Shown: one piece after another, positions 1 to 7,803 of the stretch
Position numbering within the stretch: the stretch's first letter is position 1
How the letters are laid out: the number at the start of each line of letters is the position of its first letter
Source: an uncultured Myxococcales bacterium
GTDB taxonomy: Bacteria > Myxococcota_A > UBA9042 > DTJE01
Assembly: GCA_903857665.1 (NCBI GenBank)
Contig: CAIOFV010000122.1
Location: forward strand, 1 to 64,000
DNA: 64,000 bases
Reading direction: 5' to 3'
Notes under the pieces: model-generated
The model's database searches: none
What the model was told of the DNA's origin: nothing
The model's input: only the letters and a program-made list of their open reading frames with translations
Made by a program: the position numbers and the translations under genes

Positions 1-49
1 CGCGGGCGGCGTGCCGGCCGCCGGCGGGACTGCGGCGACGTAGGTTGCC

Positions 50-122
50 CGCCCGAACACGGAGACGGAGCCGGTGGGTTTCCGGAAGGAAACTCCCGGC
101 GGAGGCGGAGTCGCTTCGGGCG
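50..122 (+). promoter_or_regulatory. Putative structured leader RNA (copy A)
   Basis: Directly upstream of the NuoE-like gene. An 8-bp outer helix is perfect: 50-57 (CGCCCGAA) pairs with 115-122 (TTCGGGCG). Inside it is a hairpin, 76-83 with 88-97, closed by a GGAA loop at 84-87 and one bulged T. Then comes the 13-nt box GGAGGCGGAGTCG at 101-113. A one-mismatch copy of the box (GGAGACGGAGCCG) is at 61-73. The same box recurs before iorA and iorB, in iorA within a similar helix-hairpin-box arrangement. I do not recognise it as a known riboswitch class. Function is unknown; cis-regulation of redox genes is an inference from position. Confidence 0.45.
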
Positions 123-140
123 CACAGGTGAGGAAATTCG

Positions 141-611
141 ATGGCCGAGCACGCGTGCGTGGATCTGAAACCCGTGGAGGCGATCCTGTCGCGGTACCCG
201 CGGGAGGAACCGTCCCTGATCCAGGTGCTGCAGGACGTCCAGCGCGCCTACAACTACCTGCCGTGCGATGTGCTGACGCGCGTCGCTGGCGAGTTGCGGG
301 TACCGCTGGCCAAGGTCTTCAGCGTCGCCACGTTCTACAAGGCGTTCTCGCTGAACCCCCAGGGCAGGACGATCATCAAGGTCTGCACCGGGACCGCGTG
401 CCACATTCGCGGGGCCCAGCAACTGATCGAGGAGGTCGAGCGCCGGCTTGGCATCAAGCCCGGTGGGACCACCGAGGACATGGCGTTCACCCTGCAGACG
501 GTGAACTGCGTGGGCGCCTGCGCGATGGCGCCGGTGGTCATCGTGGGCGAGAAGTACGTGGGCGCGGCCAAGGCGACGACGCTGGCGGCACACCTGGCCC
601 GGGGGGAGTAG
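141..611 (+). CDS. NuoE/HydC-like [2Fe-2S] thioredoxin-fold subunit
   Basis: A 156-residue protein of the complex I 24-kDa (NuoE/HoxE/HndA) family. It carries a thioredoxin-like [2Fe-2S] ferredoxin that passes electrons to or from the flavin subunit. The four cluster cysteines follow the family pattern: C-x4-C in CTGTAC near residues 82-87, then C-x3-C in NCVGAC near 122-127. The N-terminal helical part (ILSRYPREEPSLIQVLQ, then the FYKAFS stretch) is also typical. Length is normal. The next gene starts 3 bp downstream and encodes the NuoF-like partner, so this is the first gene of a tight operon. The ATG at 141 sits downstream of a GGTGAGGA-like ribosome site. The exact complex (hydrogenase diaphorase, NADH:ferredoxin oxidoreductase or other) cannot be told from this subunit alone. 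Confidence 0.9.
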   Translation: MAEHACVDLKPVEAILSRYPREEPSLIQVLQDVQRAYNYLPCDVLTRVAGELRVPLAKVFSVATFYKAFSLNPQGRTIIKVCTGTACHIRGAQQLIEEVERRLGIKPGGTTEDMAFTLQTVNCVGACAMAPVVIVGEKYVGAAKATTLAAHLARGE

Positions 612-614
612 GCC

Positions 615-2513
615 ATGCGAATCGAGTCGCTGGAGCAGTTCGGCGCGGCGGTGGCGGCCGCCCGCGAGGCGCGGTCCGCGAAGGGCCGCGAAGTGTGGGT
701 GTGCTGCGGTACCGGATGCCTGGCCAACGGGTCGAAGGCCGTGGCGGACGCGTTCGGCGCGCAGATCGTGTCCGGGGGCCTTGCGACGACGCTGGGCCTG
801 TACCACAAGTCCACCGGGTGCCACGGCTTCTGTGAGCGCGGGCCGCTGGTGGTGATCCAGCCCGAGGGCCTGCTGTACACCAAAGTGGGTGTCGGGGACG
901 TGCCCGAGGTCCTCGAAAAGACGGTCGGCAAGGGCGAGGTGATCCCGCGCCTGCTGTACAAGGACCCGGCCACGAAGCAGGCCATCGCGAAGTACGACGA
1001 CATCCCGTTCTACAAGCACCAGATCCGCGTGTCGATGCGCAACATCGGCCGCGTGGACCCGGCAAACCTGGACGACGCGCTGGCCCACGGCGCCTACGCG
1101 GGCCTGGCCCGGGCCCTGTCGGGCATGACGCCCGACCAGGTGATCGCGGAAATCGAGGCGTCAGGCCTGCGGGGCCGCGGCGGCGCCGGGTTCGCCACAG
1201 CGCGCAAGTGGAAGTCGTGCCGGAAGGCGGGTGGCGATCGCAAGTTCGTGCTGTGCAACGGCGACGAGGGCGACCCGGGCGCGTTCAAGGACCGGTCGAT
1301 CATGGAGGGCGATCCCCACAGCGTGCTGGAAGGCATGATCATCGGTGCCTACGCGATCGGGGCGCACGAAGGCTACCTCTACGTCCGGGACGAATACCCT
1401 CTGGCCGTGGTGAACCTGCAGAAGGCGCTGGCCGACGCGCGCCAGCGGGGCTTGCTGGGCGCCAACATCCTGGGGTCGGGCTTCGACTTCGACCTGCGGA
1501 TCAGTCGCGGCGGCGGCGCGTTCGTCTGCGGCGAATCGTCCGCGCTGATGCGGTCCATCGAGGGCCGCACCGGCGAGCCGCGCGCCAAGTACGTGCACGC
1601 GTCCGACAAGGGCTTGTTCGACCTGCCGACCAACCTGAACAACGTGGAAACGTGGGCGGACGTCGGCGCGATCATCGCCAACGGCGGCGCCTGGTTCGCC
1701 GGGTGGGGCACGAAGAAGTCCAAGGGCACGAAGGCGTTCAGCCTGGTCGGGAAGGTCAAGAACACCGGCCTGATCGAGCTGCCCATGGGGACCACCCTGC
1801 GGCACATCATCTACGACATCGGCGGCGGCATCCTGAAGGACCGCCCGTTCAAGGCGGTGCAGACGGGCGGCCCCTCGGGCGGCTGCCTGCCCGCGGACAG
1901 GCTGGACCTGCCCGTGGACTACGAGATCCTGGCCGACAACGGGTCGATGATGGGCTCGGGCGGCATGATCGTCATGGACGACCGGACGTGCATGGTCGAT
2001 GTGGCGAAGTACTTCCTGAAGTTCCTGTCCGAGGAGTCCTGCGGAAAGTGCGTGCCGTGCCGGGAAGGGCTGAAGCAGATGCTGTGCATTTTCGAGGACC
2101 TGTGCACCGGCAGGGGCAAGGCGGGCGACATCGAGCGCAGCGAGCGCCTGGGCCGGGCCATGCAACTGGGCAGCCTGTGCGAGCTGGGCAAGTCCGCGGC
2201 GAACCCCGTGCTGTCCACGCTGCGCTACTTCCGCGCCGAGTACGAATCGCACATCGACCTCAAGGCGTGCCCGGCGGGGATGTGCCGCGACCTGACGGCC
2301 TACGAGATCGTTTCGGAGCCGTGCACCGGCTGCCACCAGTGCGTGAAGGTCTGCCCGACCGAGGCGATCAGCGGCAAGGCCCGGCAGAAGCACGTGATCG
2401 ACCCGGCGAAGTGCATTTCGTGCGGTGCGTGCTTCGACGTGTGCCCCGAGGACTGCATCCGGTTCATCCCGAAGAAGGAACAGGAGGCGGCGCATGCCCA
2501 CGCTGACGATTGA
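615..2513 (+). CDS. NuoF/HydB-like NADH-binding flavoprotein subunit
   Basis: A 632-residue subunit with the long layout of HydB/HndC-type proteins rather than plain NuoF. Residues about 1-115 form an extra thioredoxin-like [2Fe-2S] domain with four cysteines (WVCCGTGC, then STGCHGFC). Residues about 130-460 are the FMN/NAD(H) domain, with GRGGAGF and the NGDEGDPGAF loop, followed by an SLBB region. Near residue 474, ESCGKCVPCREG plus a later cysteine bind the N3-type [4Fe-4S] cluster. Residues about 567-620 add a two-cluster ferredoxin (CTGCHQCVKVCP, CISCGACFDVCP). The expected job is electron exchange between NAD(H) and Fe-S carriers. The extra ferredoxin domains are those seen in electron-bifurcating hydrogenase and formate dehydrogenase partners (family knowledge). 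No hydrogenase or formate dehydrogenase gene follows it here. Confidence 0.9.
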   Translation: MRIESLEQFGAAVAAAREARSAKGREVWVCCGTGCLANGSKAVADAFGAQIVSGGLATTLGLYHKSTGCHGFCERGPLVVIQPEGLLYTKVGVGDVPEVLEKTVGKGEVIPRLLYKDPATKQAIAKYDDIPFYKHQIRVSMRNIGRVDPANLDDALAHGAYAGLARALSGMTPDQVIAEIEASGLRGRGGAGFATARKWKSCRKAGGDRKFVLCNGDEGDPGAFKDRSIMEGDPHSVLEGMIIGAYAIGAHEGYLYVRDEYPLAVVNLQKALADARQRGLLGANILGSGFDFDLRISRGGGAFVCGESSALMRSIEGRTGEPRAKYVHASDKGLFDLPTNLNNVETWADVGAIIANGGAWFAGWGTKKSKGTKAFSLVGKVKNTGLIELPMGTTLRHIIYDIGGGILKDRPFKAVQTGGPSGGCLPADRLDLPVDYEILADNGSMMGSGGMIVMDDRTCMVDVAKYFLKFLSEESCGKCVPCREGLKQMLCIFEDLCTGRGKAGDIERSERLGRAMQLGSLCELGKSAANPVLSTLRYFRAEYESHIDLKACPAGMCRDLTAYEIVSEPCTGCHQCVKVCPTEAISGKARQKHVIDPAKCISCGACFDVCPEDCIRFIPKKEQEAAHAHADD

Positions 2514-3276
2514 CGGTCGTACGGTCCACGCGGATCACGGCACGTTCCTGCTGGCCGCATGTCGGAAGGCGGGGATCGAGGTGCCGACGCTGTGCGAACA
2601 CCCGGCGGTGGAGCCTTACGGCGGCTGCCGCCTGTGCGTGGTCGATGTGACGCGGCCGGAGTGGGACGGCTGGAGCAAGATGGTGGTCGCCTGCCTGTTC
2701 CCGGTCGAGGACGGCATCGTCGTGCACACGCGGTCCGAACGGGTGATGGAAACGCGCAAGGTCGTGCTGGACCTGCTGCTGGCCCGATGCCCGGAAACGC
2801 CGCTGATCCGCGACCTGGCGGCGGCCCATGGCATCGTCGCGACGTCCTTCGTCACGAACCCGGAACCGACGGACTGCATCCTGTGCGGCCTGTGCACGCG
2901 GGTCTGCGACACGATGGGCATGTCGGCCATCAGCAGCGTGGACCGCGGCGCCGGGCGGGAAATCGCCCCGCCGTTCCGGGCGCCGCCCCCGGCCTGCGTG
3001 GGGTGCCTCGCGTGCGCGGAAATCTGCCCGACGGGCTTCATCAAGTTCGAAACGGGCACCCGGAAGCGGCGCATCTGGGACAAGGACTTCGACATGCTGC
3101 GCTGCCCGCGGTGCGGCCGGTCGCACATCACGGCGGCCCAGGCGGACTTCTTCGCGGGGCGCGGCGGCGTGCCGCGCAGCTACTTCGAGATCTGCGACCA
3201 TTGCAAGCGGGCGGAACTGGCGGCGACGGCGATGCGGCTGGCGGGCCAGCCCGCGACACCGGCCCGGCAGGGGTGA
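2494..3276 (+). CDS. NuoG-N/HoxU-like Fe-S subunit
   Basis: A 260-residue Fe-S protein matching the N-terminal part of NuoG or HoxU. It opens with a plant-type [2Fe-2S] ferredoxin (C-E-H near residue 34, then GGCRLC and a later VAC). A helical segment and two [4Fe-4S] motifs follow (CILCGLCTRVC near 129-139, CVGCLACAEICP near 169-180). The usual NuoG segment with a His plus three Cys between these parts is not evident. A C-terminal CPRCGR...CDHCKR pair looks like an added zinc ribbon. There is no molybdopterin or H-cluster domain. The chosen ATG overlaps the end of the NuoF-like gene by 20 bp and follows a strong AGGAGG. It probably links the flavin subunit to the ferredoxin encoded next. Confidence 0.85.
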   Translation: MPTLTIDGRTVHADHGTFLLAACRKAGIEVPTLCEHPAVEPYGGCRLCVVDVTRPEWDGWSKMVVACLFPVEDGIVVHTRSERVMETRKVVLDLLLARCPETPLIRDLAAAHGIVATSFVTNPEPTDCILCGLCTRVCDTMGMSAISSVDRGAGREIAPPFRAPPPACVGCLACAEICPTGFIKFETGTRKRRIWDKDFDMLRCPRCGRSHITAAQADFFAGRGGVPRSYFEICDHCKRAELAATAMRLAGQPATPARQG

Positions 3277-3284
3277 GGAGGACC

Positions 3285-3740
3285 ATGGATCGCATCTACT
3301 GCGTGATCCCGGAACGATGCATCGCCTGCGGCAAGTGCGAACTGGCCTGCGCATTCGCCCACGGCAGCGAGGGACAGCCGGCGGCGACGCGGATCCACAT
3401 CCACCGCCGGGGACCGGACCTGGGGACGCCCGTCGTCTGCCTGCAGTGCGACGACCCGTCATGCCTGGCGGCCTGCCCGGTCGGGGCGCTGACGTGGAAC
3501 GCGCGCACCGCGGCGATCGAGGTGTCCCGCGAAACGTGCATCCGGTGCCGGATCTGCGTCGCAGCGTGCCCGTTCGGCAACATGATCTGGGACGACTCGC
3601 GGCACGAGGTGGCCAAGTGCGACCTGTGCGGCGGCGACCCGCGCTGCGTGCCGTTCTGCCCGACGAAGGCGCTGGACTACGTGCCGGCCGACCGGGCGGC
3701 GATCCTTCCCGACGCCGTCGCGCCGGGAGCGCTGCGCTAG
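3285..3740 (+). CDS. 4Fe-4S dicluster electron-transfer protein (HycB/CooF type)
   Basis: A 151-residue soluble polyferredoxin with four cysteine groups in the HycB/CooF/DmsB arrangement: CIACGKCELAC near residue 9, CLQCDDPSCLAACP near 52, CIRCRICVAACP near 86 and CDLCGGDPRCVPFCP near 114. Such proteins carry electrons between a catalytic subunit and a redox partner. The start ATG lies 5 nt after GAGGAGG and 8 bp after the preceding stop, so it is co-transcribed with the NuoE/F/G-like genes. No catalytic oxidoreductase is encoded in this operon. It may serve a partner elsewhere, for example the IorAB enzyme at 36000-38428, whose own ferredoxin domain is missing (inference). Confidence 0.85.
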   Translation: MDRIYCVIPERCIACGKCELACAFAHGSEGQPAATRIHIHRRGPDLGTPVVCLQCDDPSCLAACPVGALTWNARTAAIEVSRETCIRCRICVAACPFGNMIWDDSRHEVAKCDLCGGDPRCVPFCPTKALDYVPADRAAILPDAVAPGALR

Positions 3741-3763
3741 CAAGGCCCTGACAGGAGGCTTCC

Positions 3764-4276
3764 ATGCCCGCCAACCCCGAAATCCTGACGATCCTCCAGA
3801 AGGCCTGGCAGATCGAAACCGATGGATACGCCTTCTACAGCCTCGTCGCGGATCGGACGGAAAAGGACGCCGTCCGGGACGTGTTCGCGAAGCTGGCACG
3901 GGACGAGGTGCAGCACAAGGCGTACCTGAAGGAGATATCGGGCCGCTACGAGGAGCAGGGCGTCGCGGCCTTCGTGGTGCCGACGCGGCCCGACGCCTCG
4001 ATGAAGGCGTTCGCGGACCGGGTGCTGACCGATCGCTTCCGGGAGCAGGCGAAGGGCGCGACCTTCGAGGTGTCGGCCGTGTCGATCGGCATGACCCTCG
4101 AAACGAACGCCATGGCGCTGTTCGGCGGCCAGGCCGATGTCGCGCCTGACCACGAGGTGCGCGAGTTCTACCGGTTCCTGTGCGACTGGGAGCGCCAGCA
4201 CTACGAGGCGCTGCGGGACCTGTTCCAGGAGGTCCGCCAGGACCTGTTCGCGGGTGGCGGGTTCGAACCCTTCTGA
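3764..4276 (+). CDS. Rubrerythrin-family ferritin-like diiron protein
   Basis: A 170-residue four-helix ferritin-like protein. Two helices carry the diiron ligand patterns: E-T-D-G-Y near residue 14 with DEVQH near 46-50, and WERQHYEAL near 147-155. There is no C-terminal rubredoxin domain, so it is the short rubrerythrin or YhjR type rather than classical rubrerythrin. Proteins of this family reduce peroxide or sense oxidants, and commonly neighbour oxygen-sensitive Fe-S enzymes. It begins 23 bp after the ferredoxin gene behind an AGGAGG site and is probably the last gene of that operon, protecting its products. The specific electron donor is unknown. Confidence 0.8.
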   Translation: MPANPEILTILQKAWQIETDGYAFYSLVADRTEKDAVRDVFAKLARDEVQHKAYLKEISGRYEEQGVAAFVVPTRPDASMKAFADRVLTDRFREQAKGATFEVSAVSIGMTLETNAMALFGGQADVAPDHEVREFYRFLCDWERQHYEALRDLFQEVRQDLFAGGGFEPF

Positions 4277-4286
4277 TCCACGCGCG

Positions 4287-6164
4287 TCATCGCTGCGGAA
4301 TCGTCGGAACCCCGGCCAGCCGCGCCACGGTTTCGATGGCGGTCCGCGTGATGGCCGCGGCATACGCCCAGTCGATGCGATCGCTGCGGTCGAGAGTGTC
4401 GTGGTAGCCCTCTCGCTGCATCGAGTGGGCCCGGCTCAGGTGCTCGTTGAGCAGGATCACCGGGAAGCCTGCCGCGTCGAAGACCCAGCCATCGGTGTTG
4501 TACAGGTAGGACTGTGGATCGAAGATCGGTCGAACCGCGGCCTTGAAACCCCGGGCGGCGAGCGCCGCGCCTGCAGCGATTGCCGCGACGTCGGCCGATT
4601 CGGCGGACCGGCCCGGGCTGACCTGGAACACCGGGTCCCCCTTCGCCCGCCAGCCGATCATGTCCAGCAGCACCAGCGGCCCCAGGTCCTGCTTGCGGGC
4701 CAGCACGTCCGCCAGGAACCGCCGGGCGCCCAGGTCGTCGGCCGGGAACTCCTCGCCGGCCAGGTGCACCAGCCAGATGTCCCGCAGGGGATGGGAATCC
4801 TTCAGGACCCGGGCAGCCATCAGCAGCGCCGCGGTCGCCGCGCCGTTGTCGTCCGCGCCGGGGGCCGATACGCGCTGCCACGTGCGGTCGTACACGTCCT
4901 CGCAGAACGCCGTATCGACGTGGTCCGCCAGCAGGATCGGGCGGCTGCCCGCATCCTTCGCGGTACCGGGGATCACCACCACGAGGTTCGACTGGGGCAC
5001 GCCGTGCCAGGGGAAGCGCTGGCGGCGCGTCTGGAGGCCCAGTGCCTTGTAGCGTGCCTCCAGCCAGTCCACCAGCGGCTCCAACTGGTTCAGCGGATCG
5101 ATGGCGTTGCGACGCGTGAAGCGGACAGGTCGCCCGTCCGGAAGGACGGTTTCATCCTCGCCCGAAAGGACCCGCACGTCCGCCCTCAGGCCGTCCTCGA
5201 TCCCCGGCGGCCACTGCGTCACCAGCGCTGGCCGGGGTTCGGTGAGGGGGATCGCCGGCAGCGGCTCGAACCGGAGGCATCCGGGGAAATCCACGCGCCC
5301 GTCGGGCTGGACCTGGATCTCGAAGGTCCAGGAGCGGCCGTTGAGGCGGGCCGGCTGCGGGATTCGACGACAAACGGTCGCGGACGGACCGGCCTGCGCC
5401 GCCGCCGTGGCACGCTTCTCGCGCAGGTCCAGCGGCTCCCATGCCTCGACGAGGCTGCCCGACGCGGTGGTCCAGGCGCAGTCGCCAAAGGCCGGCTTGT
5501 CGTACAGGCCGGGCTGTTGTGTGACGTCGTCGAAGATCGCCGCGCGCTCGGCCGGAAGGGAAGGGTGCAGCGTTTCAGGAAGAAGGGGAGGGGGTTCCAG
5601 CGGCCTCCCGCGCTGCCGTCCGGAAAGGAGCGTCGCGTCCAGCCAGGCCCACGGCTGGTGATCGACGCGCCACCGCGCCACGGCCCAGGTCGCGCGGCCC
5701 TCGTCGTCCAGCACGGGCCAGGCCTCGAAGGAAACGGGCGCCCGGGCGGCGGCCGCAGGGTGCTGGACGGCGCGGGAGAGCACGGGGAAGATCGATCGAC
5801 CCGACCGGCGAAAGGCCTCGGGCAGAATGGCCGGCGCGTCGGCCGCGGCCATTCCCAGCGCCATCTGGCGGGGCGTCAGGCCCAGGTACACGGGTTGGCG
5901 CTGTTCCGAGTTCGCCTCGATCCGCGACCAGGTCGCGAGGTCGGTCGTGGGCGTGACCAGGCCGCCTTCGGGGCGGGCGCAGGCAGGGGAGGCCAGGGCG
6001 GGGGCCGTTCGCGAGGCCCCTGCGCCGGGGGCCGGGTGCGCAGCGGGGCGGTGGCGTGTCGCAAGGGCGCGCGAGGCTCGCGCCGAGGCGCCCACTGGGG
6101 CGGTCGCCAACATGAGGGCGACGAGAGTCCCGACCCGCATCCACACGTTCGAAGGGCGTTGCAC
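4287..6164 (-). CDS. Secreted M28-family zinc aminopeptidase
   Basis: A 625-residue exported peptidase. It starts with GTG behind a strong AGGAGG and has a cleavable signal peptide ending in an Ala-rich stretch near residue 30. Residues about 40-360 are a poorly recognisable N-terminal region. The C-terminal third is an M28 co-catalytic zinc domain with all ligands in order: H in DHVDT near 413, D in GADDNGA, E-E in AGEEF, D in LDMIGW and H in YHDTLD. M28 enzymes remove N-terminal residues from peptides, or in some families act on modified amino acids. It is convergent with the rubrerythrin gene, only 10 bp separating their ends. Substrate is not predictable. Confidence 0.8.
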   Translation of the reverse strand: MQRPSNVWMRVGTLVALMLATAPVGASARASRALATRHRPAAHPAPGAGASRTAPALASPACARPEGGLVTPTTDLATWSRIEANSEQRQPVYLGLTPRQMALGMAAADAPAILPEAFRRSGRSIFPVLSRAVQHPAAAARAPVSFEAWPVLDDEGRATWAVARWRVDHQPWAWLDATLLSGRQRGRPLEPPPLLPETLHPSLPAERAAIFDDVTQQPGLYDKPAFGDCAWTTASGSLVEAWEPLDLREKRATAAAQAGPSATVCRRIPQPARLNGRSWTFEIQVQPDGRVDFPGCLRFEPLPAIPLTEPRPALVTQWPPGIEDGLRADVRVLSGEDETVLPDGRPVRFTRRNAIDPLNQLEPLVDWLEARYKALGLQTRRQRFPWHGVPQSNLVVVIPGTAKDAGSRPILLADHVDTAFCEDVYDRTWQRVSAPGADDNGAATAALLMAARVLKDSHPLRDIWLVHLAGEEFPADDLGARRFLADVLARKQDLGPLVLLDMIGWRAKGDPVFQVSPGRSAESADVAAIAAGAALAARGFKAAVRPIFDPQSYLYNTDGWVFDAAGFPVILLNEHLSRAHSMQREGYHDTLDRSDRIDWAYAAAITRTAIETVARLAGVPTIPQR

Positions 6165-6185
6165 GGTTCCTCCTGCACTGGAGGA

Positions 6186-7511
6186 TCAGAACTCCTCCCC
6201 CCTGGGAAGATGCGACGGAGTCTTCCTGGCCTGCCAGGACAGGAACGCGAACAGGCCCAGATTGACGACGGATTTCGCGACGGCCGCGCCGATCATGCCC
6301 CACTCCGGCACCAGCACCTCGGCCAGCACCAGCAGCGCGATCGCCGCGACGATCAGGCCGGCGAGAGGCACGCGTTCGCGGCCGGTCAGGCTGAGGAGGG
6401 GCCAGGACAGGCTGAGGGTCGCCACGCCGACGTTCGACAGCGCCATGATGATCAGGACGGGCTCGCCGTTGACGAAGCCGGGCCCGAACCATCCGAGGAT
6501 CGTCTGGCCGAAGAAGATGGCCAGCAGCGACACCGCGGAGGACACCAGGAACACCGCGCGAATGGTGCTGGTCACCAGGCGTCGCAGTTCCTCGGTGCGC
6601 CCGGAGGCCACCAGCGGCGAGATGCGTGGCGACACGACGAGGTACGCGGCGCTGTACGACAGGTAGACGAAATCCGTGATCTTGATGCAGGCCAGGAGGA
6701 TGCCGACCTGCGACTCCTCGCCCACGTGCTCCATCACCAGCAGGTCGATCTGGTCAAAGCCGTAGTACACGACGGTGGCCATGGCCATGGGGAGCGCCGT
6801 CCGCACCCACAGCCCCATGTGATACTTGGGGCGCGTCTGCCAGGCCCCGCGGGGCAGGGCCTGGTGCACCAGGATGCCGTAGATCGGCAGCGTGCTGAGG
6901 GCGCCGAGGGCGAAGCCGATCATCGCCAGTTCGGTGGTCAGGTGGCCGCGGGCCAGCACCAGCGTGCCGCAGGCGCCCAGCGCGACCAGGGGCCACGCGA
7001 CCTGGTGGAAGAACGCCGCGGTGACGGTTCGGCCCAGGCTGTTGAGCGTGACGAAGAGGAACTCGGACAGCGCCGCCATCGGGACGATGAACAGACCGAT
7101 GATGGCGGGGTGTGGCAGCTTGACCGCGGGCAGGAACTCGACCACAAGCAGGCCGGCGACCACCACCAGGGACCCGGTCAGGACCACCAGTGCCAGTTGC
7201 GAGCGGAGGAAGCCTATCACCAGCCCCCAGCTCTTCCGGGCCCGGTAGGCCGGCAGGAAGCGGGGCACCGATTCGTCGCCACCCATGCAGGCGACGTAGC
7301 CCAGCAGCAGGGTCAGGGACAGGGCGACGCCGTATTCGCCGTAATCGCGTTCCCCCAGCCAGCGGCCCAGCAGGGTGTGCGTCAGGAAGTCGATCGCGGA
7401 GCTGGCGATCAGGATGGCGAGGGCCACGGCGGTGGCGCGCAGGTTCGGGTCACGGGGGAGGCCGCTGGGGGCTTCTGGACCGGATAGGCTGCCGGCACCG
7501 GACATGGGCAC
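6186..7511 (-). CDS. Polysaccharide flippase (Wzx/MATE-like)
   Basis: A 441-residue polytopic membrane protein with about 12-14 hydrophobic segments. It has the look of the polysaccharide transporter (PST/Wzx) branch of the MOP superfamily: an N-terminal RWLGERDYGEY motif after the first helix (typically LG-x-x-x-YG in Wzx), then alternating helices and basic loops. These proteins flip lipid-linked oligosaccharides or related lipids across the inner membrane. The first codon is a GTG, with an ATG two codons later; no clear ribosome site supports either. It ends 21 bp before the M28 peptidase gene, so the two may be co-transcribed. No glycosyltransferases lie nearby, so its substrate is open. 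Confidence 0.8.
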   Translation of the reverse strand: MPMSGAGSLSGPEAPSGLPRDPNLRATAVALAILIASSAIDFLTHTLLGRWLGERDYGEYGVALSLTLLLGYVACMGGDESVPRFLPAYRARKSWGLVIGFLRSQLALVVLTGSLVVVAGLLVVEFLPAVKLPHPAIIGLFIVPMAALSEFLFVTLNSLGRTVTAAFFHQVAWPLVALGACGTLVLARGHLTTELAMIGFALGALSTLPIYGILVHQALPRGAWQTRPKYHMGLWVRTALPMAMATVVYYGFDQIDLLVMEHVGEESQVGILLACIKITDFVYLSYSAAYLVVSPRISPLVASGRTEELRRLVTSTIRAVFLVSSAVSLLAIFFGQTILGWFGPGFVNGEPVLIIMALSNVGVATLSLSWPLLSLTGRERVPLAGLIVAAIALLVLAEVLVPEWGMIGAAVAKSVVNLGLFAFLSWQARKTPSHLPRGEEF

Positions 7512-7803
7512 ACGCCATCGCAGAACCGCGGCAAGACTAGTGCAGCGGGACCTTCCCCGTCAATGTCGGCGCCGCCTGAAACGCGCATCCCGGCGTGGCC
7601 ATGGACGATTCTGCCGGGCGTCGCGGGGAGGGCCCGCCGGCAGTTGGCCCGGTGCGGATCCGGGGTGCGCGACGACGCCCGGTCAAGGCAGCTCGCGCAG
7701 CACCCCGGCCGACAGGAAGCCCGCGGTCGAGGGACGGCGGGCAACGCCCAGGGCTTGGCGTTTCATCGTTGCATTGTAGACTGCCCGAGGAACGGAGGCG
7801 ACG
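7512..7803. other. Divergent intergenic region
   Basis: A 292-bp spacer between the flippase gene (leftward) and the decarboxylase gene (rightward). Apart from the promoter-like element at 7755-7782 serving the rightward gene, I see no small gene or RNA hairpin that stands out; the apparent open frames here have no ribosome sites and lack domain signal. Confidence 0.5.
7755..7782 (+). promoter_or_regulatory. Putative sigma-70 promoter for the PLP decarboxylase
   Basis: TTGGCG at 7755-7760 and TAGACT at 7777-7782 with a 16-bp spacer. The predicted transcription start is near 7789, leaving a short leader with GGAACGGAGG ahead of the ATG at 7804. The same -10 hexamer occurs before the lipoprotein gene at 32522. 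Confidence 0.4.

Noticed and set aside
50-122. Known riboswitch classes for leader copy A (Moco, cobalamin, glycine, ZTP, SAH)
   Set aside because: Conserved core strings of these classes as I remember them are absent, so I left it unassigned.
4137-7487. Plus-strand open frame of 1116 codons
   Set aside because: Antisense to the M28 peptidase and the flippase, both of which show clear motifs. No ribosome site and no recognisable fold.
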